Counted from the first letter of the stretch, positions 14,578 to 23,753 are shown. The stretch is DNA of 58,235 bases from JBCBSZ01 sp039185015 (GCA_039185015.1 JBCDAU010000035.1:1-58235); one strand, 5' to 3'. The notes: a model not told the origin generated them from the letters alone. A program made the numbers and translations.

Positions 14578-14626
14578 GCAGCGTGGACGGAAGCACCGAA
14601 TCAACGTCGAGCACGCGGGAGCGACA

Positions 14627-15565
14627 TTGACGACGCTGACGAGTCCGGGAGGACTCGAGACCGCCCTCCGGGGCAACCCGAGACGTCACCGCAAGGAGGC
14701 GTCGATCAAGTGGCTGTTCTTCGGGGCTGCCGCCTTCTCCGTCGTCATCAGCGGCCTGATCGTCTTCTCGCTGATCGGCGAGGCCTGGACCTTCGTCTCA
14801 CAGGTCGAGGCCGCTGCGCTGTGGGGCGACCAGTGGGCGCCCCGCTTCGGCGAATACGACATCAAGACGCTCCTCATCGGCTCGCTGATCGTCACCACGG
14901 TGGCGATGTGCGTCGCCGTGCCCATCGGCCTCGGCGCCGCGGTCTACCTGTCGGAGTACGCCAACTCGAGGGTCCGGAAGGTCCTGAAGCCGACGCTCGA
15001 GATCCTCGCCGGCATCCCGTCCGTGGTGCTCGGCTTCTTCGCCCTCACCTGGATCGCCCCCGAGATCGTCCAGCGCTTCTTCGATTCGGCCGGCATCTTC
15101 TCGCTCGCCGCCGCCGGCCTCGGCGTGGGGCTGCTCACCATCCCGCTGATGGCCTCGGTCTCCGAAGACGCCATGCGGTCGGTCCCGGGCGCATTGCGGG
15201 AGGCATCTGCCGGCCTCGGTGCCCGGAAGCTGAGCACGACGGTCAAGGTGGTCCTGCCTGCCGCCGTCTCCGGACTCGTCGCCGCCGGCATCGTCACCGT
15301 CAGCCGTGCCATCGGCGAGACCATGGTGGTGTTCATCGCTGCCGGCGGCGCCGGCAACCAGACGCAGTTCACCACCAACCCGCTCGATCCCGGATCGACG
15401 ATGACGGCCGCGATGGCTGCTCAGGCGTCCGGTACCGACGCCGTCGTCGGCGAGGCCCTCACGTTCCAGAGCCTCTTCTTCGTCGGCATCCTCCTGTTCA
15501 TCATCACGCTCGGGCTGAACGTCCTGGCCGACCGCTTCGTGCGCCGCGTGCGCGAGGCCTACTGA
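14627..15565 (+). CDS. pstC: Phosphate ABC transporter permease PstC
   Basis: A 312-residue membrane protein with six predicted helices and the permease loop 'EDAMRSVPGALREASAGLGA', where the EAA motif contacts PstB. 'GIPSVVLGFFAL' is typical of PstC. It forms the channel together with PstA. The likely start is TTG 14627, preceded by GGGAG; TTG is unusual and could lower its yield. It lies after the hairpin that follows pstS and 13 bp before pstA. Confidence 0.92.
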   Translation: MTTLTSPGGLETALRGNPRRHRKEASIKWLFFGAAAFSVVISGLIVFSLIGEAWTFVSQVEAAALWGDQWAPRFGEYDIKTLLIGSLIVTTVAMCVAVPIGLGAAVYLSEYANSRVRKVLKPTLEILAGIPSVVLGFFALTWIAPEIVQRFFDSAGIFSLAAAGLGVGLLTIPLMASVSEDAMRSVPGALREASAGLGARKLSTTVKVVLPAAVSGLVAAGIVTVSRAIGETMVVFIAAGGAGNQTQFTTNPLDPGSTMTAAMAAQASGTDAVVGEALTFQSLFFVGILLFIITLGLNVLADRFVRRVREAY

Positions 15566-15578
15566 GAGGCGCTCGGAC

Positions 15579-16559
15579 ATGGCAGTCACCGAAGCTCCTC
15601 CCCTCCCTCCCGAGAGCCCCGAGATCCGGCGTCAGCTCGAGAAGAGCGGGCTCGACCTCTCCGGCAAGGCGTTCCAGGGCGCGCTGCTCGCAGCGCTGCT
15701 CTTCGCCCTCGTCGTGCTCATCGTGCTCATCACCACCGTCCTCCAGGACGGCCTGAGCACGATCCTCGATCGCCCGGCCGACTTCCTCGGTTCCGAGCTG
15801 CGGTCGCGGGCCGACGAGACCGGCGTCTTCAAGGCCCTCCGAGGCACCTTCTGGATCGGCGTCTTCACCGTCGTCATCGCGTTCCCGGCCGGCATCGCCG
15901 CGGCGATCTACCTCGAGGAGTACGCGCCGAAGAACCGGCTGACGAACTTCATCGACGTGAACATCCGCAACCTCGCCGGCGTCCCGTCGGTCGTCTACGG
16001 CATCCTCGGCTTCACGATCTTCGTCGAGGCGCTCAACGGGTTCGACTGGCTCTTCCCCGGTCGTGACACCGGCGGCGCCGGCAAGACCACCGCAGCGGCC
16101 GGCATCACCCTCGCCGTGCTCGTGCTCCCGATCGTGATCATCACCTCGGCCGAGGCCATCCGCTCGGTGCCGCAGGCGCTTCGCGAGGCCTCGTACGGCG
16201 TCGGTGCCACGAAGTGGGACACGATCAAGAACCACCTGCTGCCCTACGCCGCGCCGGGCATCCTGACCGGCACGCTGCTGTCGCTGGCCCGAGCCCTCGG
16301 CGAGGCGGCACCGCTCATCCTGGTCGGCGCCATCCAGGGGCGTCTCGGAGCCGACGAGGGCTTCTTCGAGCTCGGACAGCTGTCCGATCAGTTCACGGCG
16401 ATGCCCATCATGATCGCGGTCACGGCCGGACGCCCCGGGCAGGAGTGGGCCGAGATCACGGCCGCCACGATCATCATCCTGCTGGCCGTGGTGCTCCTCG
16501 CCAACGCGACTGCCATCCTGTTGCGGAACCGATTCGAGAAGAAGCGCGAGGGCGCGTAG
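15579..16559 (+). CDS. pstA: Phosphate ABC transporter permease PstA
   Basis: A 326-residue permease with six predicted helices and the EAA loop 'EAIRSVPQALREASYGVGAT'. 'NLAGVPSVVYGILGF' is the PstA counterpart of the PstC segment. The C-terminus 'NRFEKKREGA' is cytosolic. It partners PstC, and its stop lies 2 bp before the pstB GTG, so translation is probably coupled. Confidence 0.92.
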   Translation: MAVTEAPPLPPESPEIRRQLEKSGLDLSGKAFQGALLAALLFALVVLIVLITTVLQDGLSTILDRPADFLGSELRSRADETGVFKALRGTFWIGVFTVVIAFPAGIAAAIYLEEYAPKNRLTNFIDVNIRNLAGVPSVVYGILGFTIFVEALNGFDWLFPGRDTGGAGKTTAAAGITLAVLVLPIVIITSAEAIRSVPQALREASYGVGATKWDTIKNHLLPYAAPGILTGTLLSLARALGEAAPLILVGAIQGRLGADEGFFELGQLSDQFTAMPIMIAVTAGRPGQEWAEITAATIIILLAVVLLANATAILLRNRFEKKREGA

Positions 16560-16561
16560 CC

Positions 16562-17467
16562 GTGACGAACCCGATCCAAGAGTCAAGTGAGGACATCGTG
16601 AGCTCTACGGAGACCGCCGCCCCGGCCACCGAGGTCGAGCGCAACGTCAACGTCGGCACCGTCCAGCGCGATCGGCCCGACGACGCGGCCCCCCTCGTCC
16701 TCGCCGTCGAGGACCTCGCCGTCTACTACGGCGACTTCCGGGCCGTGGCCGGCGTCAACATGCCGATCCGGACCAACGAGGTCACGGCGCTCATCGGCCC
16801 GTCTGGCTGCGGCAAGTCGACGGTGCTGCGGTGCTTCAACCGCATGAACGACCTGATCGACACGGCCCGGGTCGAGGGCAGCATCATGTACCACGGCGTC
16901 GATCTCTACGGCGACGAGGTCGATCCGGTCGAGGTGCGTCGACGGATCGGCATGGTGTTCCAGAAGCCGAACCCGTTCCCGAAGTCGATCTACGACAACA
17001 TCGCCTACGGACCGCGCATCGCCGGTGTGAAGAAGAAGTCCGAGCTCGACGACATCGTCGAGCGCTCGCTGCAGAAGGCGGCGCTCTGGGACGAGGTCAA
17101 GACCCGCCTCAAGGACTCCGCCTACGGCATGTCCGGCGGTCAGCAGCAACGCCTCTGCATCGCACGCACCATCGCGATCGAACCGGACGTCGTGCTGATG
17201 GACGAGCCGTGCTCGGCGCTCGATCCGATCGCGACCGGTCGCATCGAGGAGCTCATCGAGGAGCTCAAGAGCGACTACTCGATCGTCATCGTCACCCACA
17301 ACATGCAGCAGGCCGCGCGGGTCAGCGACCGCACCGCCTTCTTCACGACCAACGTCGAGGAGGGCCTGCGGACCGGTGAGCTCGTCGAGTTCGACGTGAC
17401 GGAGAACATCTTCTCCAATCCGGCCGACCCCCGCACCGAGGCGTACATCACCGGCCGCTTCGGCTAG
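16562..17467 (+). CDS. pstB: Phosphate ABC transporter ATPase PstB
   Basis: A 301-residue ABC ATPase with Walker A 'GPSGCGKST', the PstB-specific 'VFQKPNPFPKSIYDNIAYG', signature 'MSGGQQQRLCIAR', Walker B 'VVLMDEP' and switch His in 'IVTHNMQQA'. It powers PstSCA. The first 45 residues are a non-conserved extension if GTG 16562 is used; GTG 16598 is the alternative. The 2-bp spacing from pstA favours 16562. phoU follows 17 bp later. Confidence 0.93.
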   Translation: MTNPIQESSEDIVSSTETAAPATEVERNVNVGTVQRDRPDDAAPLVLAVEDLAVYYGDFRAVAGVNMPIRTNEVTALIGPSGCGKSTVLRCFNRMNDLIDTARVEGSIMYHGVDLYGDEVDPVEVRRRIGMVFQKPNPFPKSIYDNIAYGPRIAGVKKKSELDDIVERSLQKAALWDEVKTRLKDSAYGMSGGQQQRLCIARTIAIEPDVVLMDEPCSALDPIATGRIEELIEELKSDYSIVIVTHNMQQAARVSDRTAFFTTNVEEGLRTGELVEFDVTENIFSNPADPRTEAYITGRFG

Positions 17468-17484
17468 AGGACACGAGGAGACCG

Positions 17485-18189
17485 ATGCCCGAGATCAGGC
17501 GGGCCTTCACCGAAGAGCTCGACACGATCGAGGCGATGCTCGCCCAGATGGGCGCGCTGGTGGTGGACTCCGTCAATCGGGTGACCGAGGTGCTGCTCGA
17601 GGTCGACCTCGACGGTGCCCAGCAGGTCATCGATGCCGACGACGAGCTCGATCTGCTCACCGTTGACCTCGAGGAGCGGGTCTACCGCGTCATGGCGCTG
17701 CAGAACCCGGTGGCGTCCGATCTCCGGTTGCTGGTCGCCGCCGTCAAGCTCGGCGGCGAGATCGAGCGCAGCGGTGACCTGGTCACCAACATCGCCAAGG
17801 GCGTCACACGGATCGCCCGCATCGAGCTCGACCACGAGATCCGTGGCCTCATCGCGCGCATGGGCGAGCGAGCCGGCGCGCTCATGCACCTCGCCGTCAG
17901 CGCGCTCTCCGAGCGCGACGCCGAGCGCGCCGGCTCCCTCGCCGCCGAGGACGACGTGCTCGACCAACTCCACGCTGAGTTCGTCCAGCAGGTGTTCCGC
18001 AGTCACGACGCCGGCACGCTCGACGTGCAACAGGCCGTGCAGCTCTGCCTGGTCGGTCGGTTCTACGAGCGCATCGGCGACCACGCCGTCAACGTCGGCG
18101 AGCGCATCCACTTCGTCGTCACCGGGTGGCTCCCCGAGCACGATGGTGCCGAGCGGGCCCGCCGACGACACGAGCGACACGCGTCGTGA
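17485..18189 (+). CDS. phoU: Phosphate signalling protein PhoU
   Basis: A 234-residue all-helical protein with the two PhoU half-domains: 'FTEELDTIEAMLAQMG' and 'VASDLRLLVAAVKLGGEIER' early on, and 'FYERIGDHAVNVGERI' near the end. The conserved metal-binding D/E positions ('EIERSGD', 'YERIGDHA') are present. PhoU links Pst transport to the histidine kinase and keeps the Pho response off when phosphate is plentiful. The stop overlaps the kinase GTG by 4 bp. Confidence 0.93.
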   Translation: MPEIRRAFTEELDTIEAMLAQMGALVVDSVNRVTEVLLEVDLDGAQQVIDADDELDLLTVDLEERVYRVMALQNPVASDLRLLVAAVKLGGEIERSGDLVTNIAKGVTRIARIELDHEIRGLIARMGERAGALMHLAVSALSERDAERAGSLAAEDDVLDQLHAEFVQQVFRSHDAGTLDVQQAVQLCLVGRFYERIGDHAVNVGERIHFVVTGWLPEHDGAERARRRHERHAS

Positions 18190-19424
18190 TCACGATCCTG
18201 CTCCTCATCGCTCTGGTGGCCGTGTCGGTCGCAGCGGCGATGGGGTGGCGTCACCGCAATGAGCAGTTGGCCCGACTCGACGAGCTGACCCGCCGCCTCG
18301 ACCCTGCGGCACCGGCCCGACCCCGTCGCTTCGGCGATGCGCTCCAACAGCTCGCCTGGGCGATCGACGAGAACGAGCGGGCCGCGGCCGTGGCCGAGAC
18401 GACCGTCGACCGTCTCGCCCACGCCCTGCGTCGGGTGCCGATCCCGGTGGTGGTCGCCTCGCCCGACACCGCCATCGTCCATCGCAACGATGCTGCCGTC
18501 TCCGAGCAGGGCGGCGAGGACCACACCGGTCCGATCGTCCGGTCCGCGATGAGTGAGGCCATCCAGGTCTCGCTCACCGGTCGCTCCGAGGACCGACGCC
18601 TGCAGCTCTTCGGTCCGCCGCAGCGCTCGCTGCGGGTCGTCGGCCTGCCGCTGCTCAGCGGTTCGGAGCTGTTGGGTGCCGTGGCCTTCGTGCTCGACGA
18701 GAGCGACACCGAGCGGCTCAACGCCGTTCGTCGCGACTTCGTCGCCAACCTGAGCCACGAGCTCAAGTCGCCGATCGGCGCAGTGTCGTTGCTCGCCGAG
18801 ACGCTGCAGGACGAGACCGATCCCGAGGTCCGGCAGCGACTCCTGCAGCGGGTGCACAGCGAGGCGCTGCGCATCGGTCGTCTCGTCGACGACCTGCTCG
18901 GTCTCGCCCAGCTCGAGTCCTCCGAGGACGACATCCCGTTGGGTGACCTCGACGTGGAGGCGGTCGTCGGTGACGCCGTCGAGCTGGTGGCCCACGCGGC
19001 CGAGCAGCGGGGCTCGAAGATCGTGGTCGACCTCGCCGACGGGCTGGTGGTGAGCGGCGATCGGATGACGCTGATCCGAGCGCTGTCGAACCTCCTCGAG
19101 AACGCGATCAAGTACTCTGACGACGACTCCGAGGTACGCATCGAGAGTCGGTTCGAGGTCTCGGGCTCCGTCGACCTCGCCGTCGTCGACCAGGGCATCG
19201 GGATCCCCTCGCGGCACCTCGACCGCATCTTCGAGCGCTTCTACCGCGTCGACCGTGCCCGCAGCCGGGCCACCGGTGGCACCGGCCTCGGGCTGTCGAT
19301 CGTCAAGCACGCCGCCGACCGCCACTCGGGTCAGGTGCTCGTCGCCTCGACCGAGGGGGTCGGTTCGACCTTCACCCTTCGCCTTCCCCTCGCCCCCGAA
19401 CGTCCCCTTGGAGGTGTGTCGTGA
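18186..19424 (+). CDS. senX3: Phosphate sensor histidine kinase, SenX3/PhoR type
   Basis: The 412-residue kinase has one short N-terminal membrane helix (2-19), a PAS-like region (about 75-170), then the H box 'FVANLSHELKSP' (His191), the N box 'NLLENAIKYS' and the G boxes 'DQGIGIP' and 'GGTGLGLSIV'. There is no extracellular sensor domain, as in mycobacterial SenX3, fitting a kinase that reads phosphate through PhoU/Pst. GTG 18186 is chosen because the GTGA overlap with phoU couples translation and leaves the membrane helix at the N-terminus. Confidence 0.9.
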   Translation: MITILLLIALVAVSVAAAMGWRHRNEQLARLDELTRRLDPAAPARPRRFGDALQQLAWAIDENERAAAVAETTVDRLAHALRRVPIPVVVASPDTAIVHRNDAAVSEQGGEDHTGPIVRSAMSEAIQVSLTGRSEDRRLQLFGPPQRSLRVVGLPLLSGSELLGAVAFVLDESDTERLNAVRRDFVANLSHELKSPIGAVSLLAETLQDETDPEVRQRLLQRVHSEALRIGRLVDDLLGLAQLESSEDDIPLGDLDVEAVVGDAVELVAHAAEQRGSKIVVDLADGLVVSGDRMTLIRALSNLLENAIKYSDDDSEVRIESRFEVSGSVDLAVVDQGIGIPSRHLDRIFERFYRVDRARSRATGGTGLGLSIVKHAADRHSGQVLVASTEGVGSTFTLRLPLAPERPLGGVS

Positions 19425-20128
19425 CCGCTGTGAAGAACGAGGCGATCTCGGTCCTCGTCGTCGACGACGAGGACTCGATCGTCGATGCGCTGGCTTCCGG
19501 GCTCCGGCGCGAGGGCTTCCGGGTGCACGTCGCGACCGACGGCTCCGAGGCGATCGACCTCTTCGACGCGACCTCGCCGGACCTCGTCCTGCTCGACGTC
19601 ATGCTCCCGAAGATGTCCGGCATCGACGTCTGTCGCGAGATCCGCGCCCGCTCGAAGGTGCCGATCATCATGGTCAGCGCCAAGGGGTCCGAGATCGACA
19701 CGGTCGTCGGGCTGGAGGTCGGCGCCGACGACTACGTGACCAAGCCGTATCGCCTCCGCGAGCTGGTCGCCCGCATGCGCGCCGTGCTGCGGCGGTCGCC
19801 GAGCGATGCGCCCCTCGATCCGACCGGCGAGATCGCCATCGGTGACGTCAGCCTCGATCCCGACCGTCACGAGGTCCGGGTGCGCGGCCAGCAGGTCCAG
19901 CTCCCGCTGAAGGAGTTCGAGCTGCTGCACGTGCTGCTGGACAACGCCGGCCGGGTGGTGACCCGCGACAGCCTGATCGACCAGGTCTGGGGGCACGACT
20001 ACGTGGGCGACACCAAGACCCTCGACGTGCACATCAAGCGGGTGCGCTCGAAGATCGAGAACGACCCCGCCGCACCGGAGCGGATCGTCACGATCCGCGG
20101 ACTGGGCTACAAGTACGTCGGTTCCTGA
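19421..20128 (+). CDS. regX3: Phosphate response regulator, RegX3/PhoB type
   Basis: A 235-residue OmpR/PhoB-family regulator. The receiver domain has the acidic pocket 'VVDDED' and phospho-acceptor Asp59 in 'LVLLDVMLP', then 'SAKGSEID' with the conserved Lys. The winged-helix output domain (about 135-235) ends in 'TLDVHIKRVRSKIE' and 'TIRGLGYKY'. It is translationally coupled to the kinase (GTGA overlap). It probably binds the PHO-box-like repeats upstream of pstS. Confidence 0.92.
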   Translation: MTAVKNEAISVLVVDDEDSIVDALASGLRREGFRVHVATDGSEAIDLFDATSPDLVLLDVMLPKMSGIDVCREIRARSKVPIIMVSAKGSEIDTVVGLEVGADDYVTKPYRLRELVARMRAVLRRSPSDAPLDPTGEIAIGDVSLDPDRHEVRVRGQQVQLPLKEFELLHVLLDNAGRVVTRDSLIDQVWGHDYVGDTKTLDVHIKRVRSKIENDPAAPERIVTIRGLGYKYVGS

Positions 20129-20143
20129 CGGGCCGCGGCCCTG

Positions 20144-20240
20144 GGGCCCTGTGTCTCCCGCTCTGGTCTCGCTTCCTCGATGCTCCGCCCCACCTGCGGT
20201 GGGTCTGCGCATCCGCTCGCTCGACGGGCCGCTCGGGCCC
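20144..20240. repeat. Structured intergenic repeat, copy 1
   Basis: This 91-bp unit is bounded by GGGCCC at both ends (20144 and 20235). It shares long blocks ('CTCTGGTCTCGCTTCCTCG', then 'GCATCCGCTCGCTCGACGGG') with the two units at 41161-41338. A stem GATGC (20179-20183)/GCATC (20209-20213) encloses an inner hairpin CCCACC-TGC-GGTGGG (20189-20203). The inner stem differs in sequence from the other copies but is still self-complementary. It fills the gap between regX3 and the convergent acidic-protein gene. Confidence 0.75.
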
Positions 20241-20261
20241 CGGCTCGCCGTCCGGCTCGCC

Positions 20262-20867
20262 TCAACGGCGCCGGAACAGGCCCTTCTTCTTCTTGGCCGG
20301 GAGGATGTCGTCGTCGGCCCGGAGCCACGGCGCCGGACCGTCCTCGACGTCCTCGTCCCCTGCAGCGGCGCCCGCGGCGAGCATCCCGAAGGAGCGGGTC
20401 GTGATGCCCTTGTCCTCGTCGGTGGCGTCGTCCTCGTCCGCCGGGGCGACCTCGGGAGCGTGGCCGTTGGTCTCCGGTTCGGCGACCTGGTCCCACGGCA
20501 CGGGGGCCTCAGGCGTCCAGTCGATCTCCTGGTCGTCGACCGGCGAATCGAGGTTCCACACCGGGGTGCCGGGCTCCTCGTCGTCGCCCGGCTCCTCAGC
20601 CATGGCGTTCTCCTCGTCGGTCACGGCAGCGGCCTCGTCGACGTCGTCGTTGTCGTCGCCCTGGTGGACGAAGACACGCACCACGACCTCATCGTCGTCG
20701 ACCTGCTCGGTCTCGTCACCGTCGCTGTCGTCGTCCACGTCCCACACCGTCGCCGCCTCGGCCTCGTCGGCGACGGGGCGCTCCTCGAGCGCGGTCGCCT
20801 CGTGCTGATCCGGCGTCGGGTCGTCGTCGTTGTACACCCCGCCGAGGACGTCTGAGAGTCCAGCCAT
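20262..20867 (-). CDS. Very acidic hypothetical protein with a polybasic tail
   Basis: A 201-residue protein dominated by Asp, Glu and Ala, with no signal peptide, membrane segment or known domain. Short ordered-looking islands are 'MAGLSDVLGGVY', 'VVVRVFVHQGD' and 'ITTRSFGMLAAG'. It ends in an abrupt basic tail, 'KKKKGLFRRR'. The start ATG 20867 has a good ribosome site (AGGGGAAG). It is probably largely disordered; the basic tail might bind membrane or nucleic acid. It is divergent from the MFS gene. Function unknown. Confidence 0.7.
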   Translation of the reverse strand: MAGLSDVLGGVYNDDDPTPDQHEATALEERPVADEAEAATVWDVDDDSDGDETEQVDDDEVVVRVFVHQGDDNDDVDEAAAVTDEENAMAEEPGDDEEPGTPVWNLDSPVDDQEIDWTPEAPVPWDQVAEPETNGHAPEVAPADEDDATDEDKGITTRSFGMLAAGAAAGDEDVEDGPAPWLRADDDILPAKKKKGLFRRR

Positions 20868-21056
20868 GCTTCCCCTGTCGACCGCAGGCACCCGCTGCTT
20901 GAGGGGTCGGGCCGCTTCCCGCCCACCGAGTCCGACGACGACCGACGAGGTCATCGTAACGTGATCGACATGTCGGGGGACGGCGGGGCCTCCGACCGTG
21001 GCCAATCCGCGCCGATCGAGCGGTTCGGTGGAACCGCCTCGGCCTACCATGAGCCA

Positions 21057-22454
21057 GTGACCGAAACGGGCCCGCGGGCGGGTGACGTAGGCCGCCGCGG
21101 GCCGGGTGCCGAGGCCTTCATCGTCACCCCGTTCGCCCGCGTCGCCCGCACCCACGCCCTGCTCGTTGCCGGCGACGCGCTCGTGGCACTCGCCCTCGCC
21201 GGTTCGCTCTTCTTCTCCATCGAGCCCGACGCCGCGCGCGTCCGCGTGGCGCTCTACCTGGCCTTCACCATGGCGCCGTTCGCCCTCGTGAGCCCGCTGA
21301 TCGGCCCGGCGATCGACCGCGCCCGCGGCGGACGCCGCCTGATGGTGTTCGCCACCGCGCTCGTCCGATCCATCACCTGCTTCCTCATGGTGTCGAACCT
21401 CGACGGGCTCCTGCTGTTCCCGCTGGCGTTCGCCACCCTGGTCGCCGGCAAGGGCTACCACGTCGCCAAGTCCGCCCTCGTGCCGACCGTGGTCAAGAAC
21501 CAGGACGATCTGGTGCAGGCCAACTCGCGGCTCGCCCTCCTCGCCGGCATCGCAGGGGCGCTCGCGTTCATCCCCGGCGGCATCCTGTTGCGCTTCGGCG
21601 GCTCGGAGTGGGTGATGGGGTTCGCGGCGGTCGTCTTCTCGATCGGTGCGATCGTGGCGATGCGGATCCCCCCGACGGCGATCGCCACGGAGCCAGCCGA
21701 CGAGGTCGAGCGGGCCGAGCTGCGGGGGGTCGGCATCATCGCCTCGGCGTCGTCGATGGGCATCCTCCGCGGCGTGGTCGGCTTCATCGCCTTCCTCCTC
21801 GCCTTCCACCTCCGCTCGATCGACGCCTCGACGCTGTGGTTCGGGGTCCTCCTCGCCGCCTCGACACTCGGGAACATGGCTGGTGCGATCGCAGCGCCGA
21901 TGGTGCGCCGCACCCAGCGGGAGGAGTTGATCCTCGTCGGCGTGCTGGCGATGACGACCGTCGTCGCCGGGCTCGTGGCGCTGCTCGGTGGCCTCGGTGG
22001 AGCGACCGGACTCGTCTTCGTGATCGGGTTCTCCGCTGGCGCCGGGAAGATGTCGTTCGACGCGATCGTCCAACGCGACGCACCCGACGCCAACCAGGGA
22101 CGCTCGTTCGCCCGGTTCGAGACCCGCTTCCAGCTCGTGTGGGTCGTCGGGGCGATCATCCCGACGATCCTCCCGTTCGACGTGCTCTCGGTGCGCCTCG
22201 GCTACCTCGTGATCGCCGTGATCACCGGCTTCGCGCTGTTCACCTACGTCGCGGCGTTGCGGGCGATCGCCCGCGGTGAGCGACCACGTCCCGTGCGCAT
22301 CCCCGCGCAGGTGCGGGATCCGATCGTCGCTCGCGCACGCGACGCCTCGACGTCGGTGCGTCACCGGGTCACCAGCTGGCGGCAGCGTCCCGACTCGCCA
22401 CCAGCCGACGGCGTCACCGACGGTCAGGGACCGGAGTCGGCCGAGTCGGCCTAG
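21057..22454 (+). CDS. MFS transporter
   Basis: The 465-residue integral membrane protein has about 12 hydrophobic segments and the major-facilitator loop 'GPAIDRARGGRRLMVF' between helices 2 and 3. Later hallmarks are 'FSAGAGKMSFDAIVQRDAP' and 'GRSFARFETRFQLVWVVGA', as in actinobacterial MFS exporters of unknown substrate. GTG 21057 is favoured over the ATG at 20970 because TACCAT (21045-21050) ends 6 nt before it, implying a leaderless mRNA. The C-terminal 60 residues are a hydrophilic tail. Its TAG stop shares a CTAG with the convergent hydrolase gene. Confidence 0.82.
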   Translation: MTETGPRAGDVGRRGPGAEAFIVTPFARVARTHALLVAGDALVALALAGSLFFSIEPDAARVRVALYLAFTMAPFALVSPLIGPAIDRARGGRRLMVFATALVRSITCFLMVSNLDGLLLFPLAFATLVAGKGYHVAKSALVPTVVKNQDDLVQANSRLALLAGIAGALAFIPGGILLRFGGSEWVMGFAAVVFSIGAIVAMRIPPTAIATEPADEVERAELRGVGIIASASSMGILRGVVGFIAFLLAFHLRSIDASTLWFGVLLAASTLGNMAGAIAAPMVRRTQREELILVGVLAMTTVVAGLVALLGGLGGATGLVFVIGFSAGAGKMSFDAIVQRDAPDANQGRSFARFETRFQLVWVVGAIIPTILPFDVLSVRLGYLVIAVITGFALFTYVAALRAIARGERPRPVRIPAQVRDPIVARARDASTSVRHRVTSWRQRPDSPPADGVTDGQGPESAESA

Positions 22455-23695
22455 GTCCCGGGCGCTTCGTCCGGCTCGCCGATGTCGATGCGGGCCAGCC
22501 ACAGCCCCGGCGCCTCGAGCTCGTTGGGCGTCGGCAGGCGGCCGGGGGCTTCCCACAGGCGGGCGAGCCCGTCGTCTCCGGCCCGCTCGACGACGCCCTC
22601 GACGAAGCGTTGCCCGGCCTCGACGGTCTCCCGTTCGAGCTCGACACCGAGGAGTTGCTCGACGAACCGGTCGGCGGAGCTCGCCTCGACACGCCGCCGC
22701 CGCAGCGCCTCGGCGATCATCGGGTACGGCTCACCGATCAGACGTGCGGCAGAGGTGTCGAGCACCCGGTCGACGTAGCCGATCAGCGCAGCGAGCATCG
22801 CGGCGATGCGGGGCTGTACCTCGTCCTGCTCCGGGCTGCGCATGGCACCGAGGATCTGCTGCGGGTCGGAGAACAGCGACTGCATCGCCGACGGGTCGCC
22901 GGCGAGGGTCATCGGGTCGATGGAGCCGAACTGCTCGCCGAGGGCCTCCGGGTCGTTGCGGAACGCACCGGCGTAGCGGGTGAGCAACGCCGTGACCTCG
23001 TCGCGGACGTGGGGCACCGAGAGCACGGCGTGGTAAGCGAGACGCTCGACACAGATCCAGAGCCGCAGCGCGTCCAGATCGAGCTCCCACGAGCGACCGA
23101 AGTCGTCGATCGCTGCCGGCACGATGAGGGTGCCGCGGGAGCCCGAGCGGGGGACTGGCAGCTCGTAGGCGCCGAAGGCCCGGGCGGCGACGTGGCCGAC
23201 CATGCCGCCGGCGGTCATCGACCGGGTCATCGGGCCGAGCAGCTGGATCAGCGGGCCGAGCAGCTGCATCGTCGGGTCGTCGGCCGGCAGGTCGTCGGGC
23301 GCCGCGACGGTGAACGCGTCGCCGAGCGCGTCGAAGATCGGTCGGAAGTCGTCGACGGTCTCGCTGGCCCACTCGCTGCGGGTGACCACGCGGACGGGGT
23401 CGGCGCCGTCGTGGGGGACGCGGAGGCCGGTGACGTCGGCGACGTGCAGCTCGGCGATGCGGCCGAGCTCCTCGTAGCGCATGCGCACCGCGGGATCGAC
23501 GTTGTCCTCCGAGGTGCCGCCCGTGCTGATGGTGCGGGCGAGCTGCCTGGCGTTCTCCCAGACCTGGTCGCCGGCGCCGCCCAGCAGCTTGCCCAGGTCG
23601 CCGAGGAACGGCAGGCCGAGGAAGCCGAACGGGTTCTGGGGGTCCGGGTCGCCCGGTTCGCCCTCGGGAGGTTCCAGTGGACCGTCGCCGCTCAC
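22451..23695 (-). CDS. Zincin-like 'putative hydrolase' family protein with degenerate active site
   Basis: A 414-residue soluble protein resembling the actinobacterial family annotated as zinc-dependent metalloprotease / F420-biosynthesis-associated hydrolase. The N-terminus is Gly/Pro-rich ('NPFGFLGLPFLGDLGKLLGG'); the middle has 'AAGGMVGHVAARAFGAYELP'-like text at about 161-180. Where zincins carry H-E-x-x-H, this protein reads R-L-A-Y-H (218-222), keeping only the last His. Zinc-dependent proteolysis is therefore doubtful. GTG 23695 is preceded by TACCAT ending 6 nt upstream (leaderless). Divergent from the SDR-like gene at 23754. Confidence 0.65.
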   Translation of the reverse strand: MSGDGPLEPPEGEPGDPDPQNPFGFLGLPFLGDLGKLLGGAGDQVWENARQLARTISTGGTSEDNVDPAVRMRYEELGRIAELHVADVTGLRVPHDGADPVRVVTRSEWASETVDDFRPIFDALGDAFTVAAPDDLPADDPTMQLLGPLIQLLGPMTRSMTAGGMVGHVAARAFGAYELPVPRSGSRGTLIVPAAIDDFGRSWELDLDALRLWICVERLAYHAVLSVPHVRDEVTALLTRYAGAFRNDPEALGEQFGSIDPMTLAGDPSAMQSLFSDPQQILGAMRSPEQDEVQPRIAAMLAALIGYVDRVLDTSAARLIGEPYPMIAEALRRRRVEASSADRFVEQLLGVELERETVEAGQRFVEGVVERAGDDGLARLWEAPGRLPTPNELEAPGLWLARIDIGEPDEAPGT

Positions 23696-23753
23696 GAGGG
23701 CATGGTAGGCCGGTGACGTCGCCGAACCTCCCTCGCCCCGAGCGCGCCGCCCC

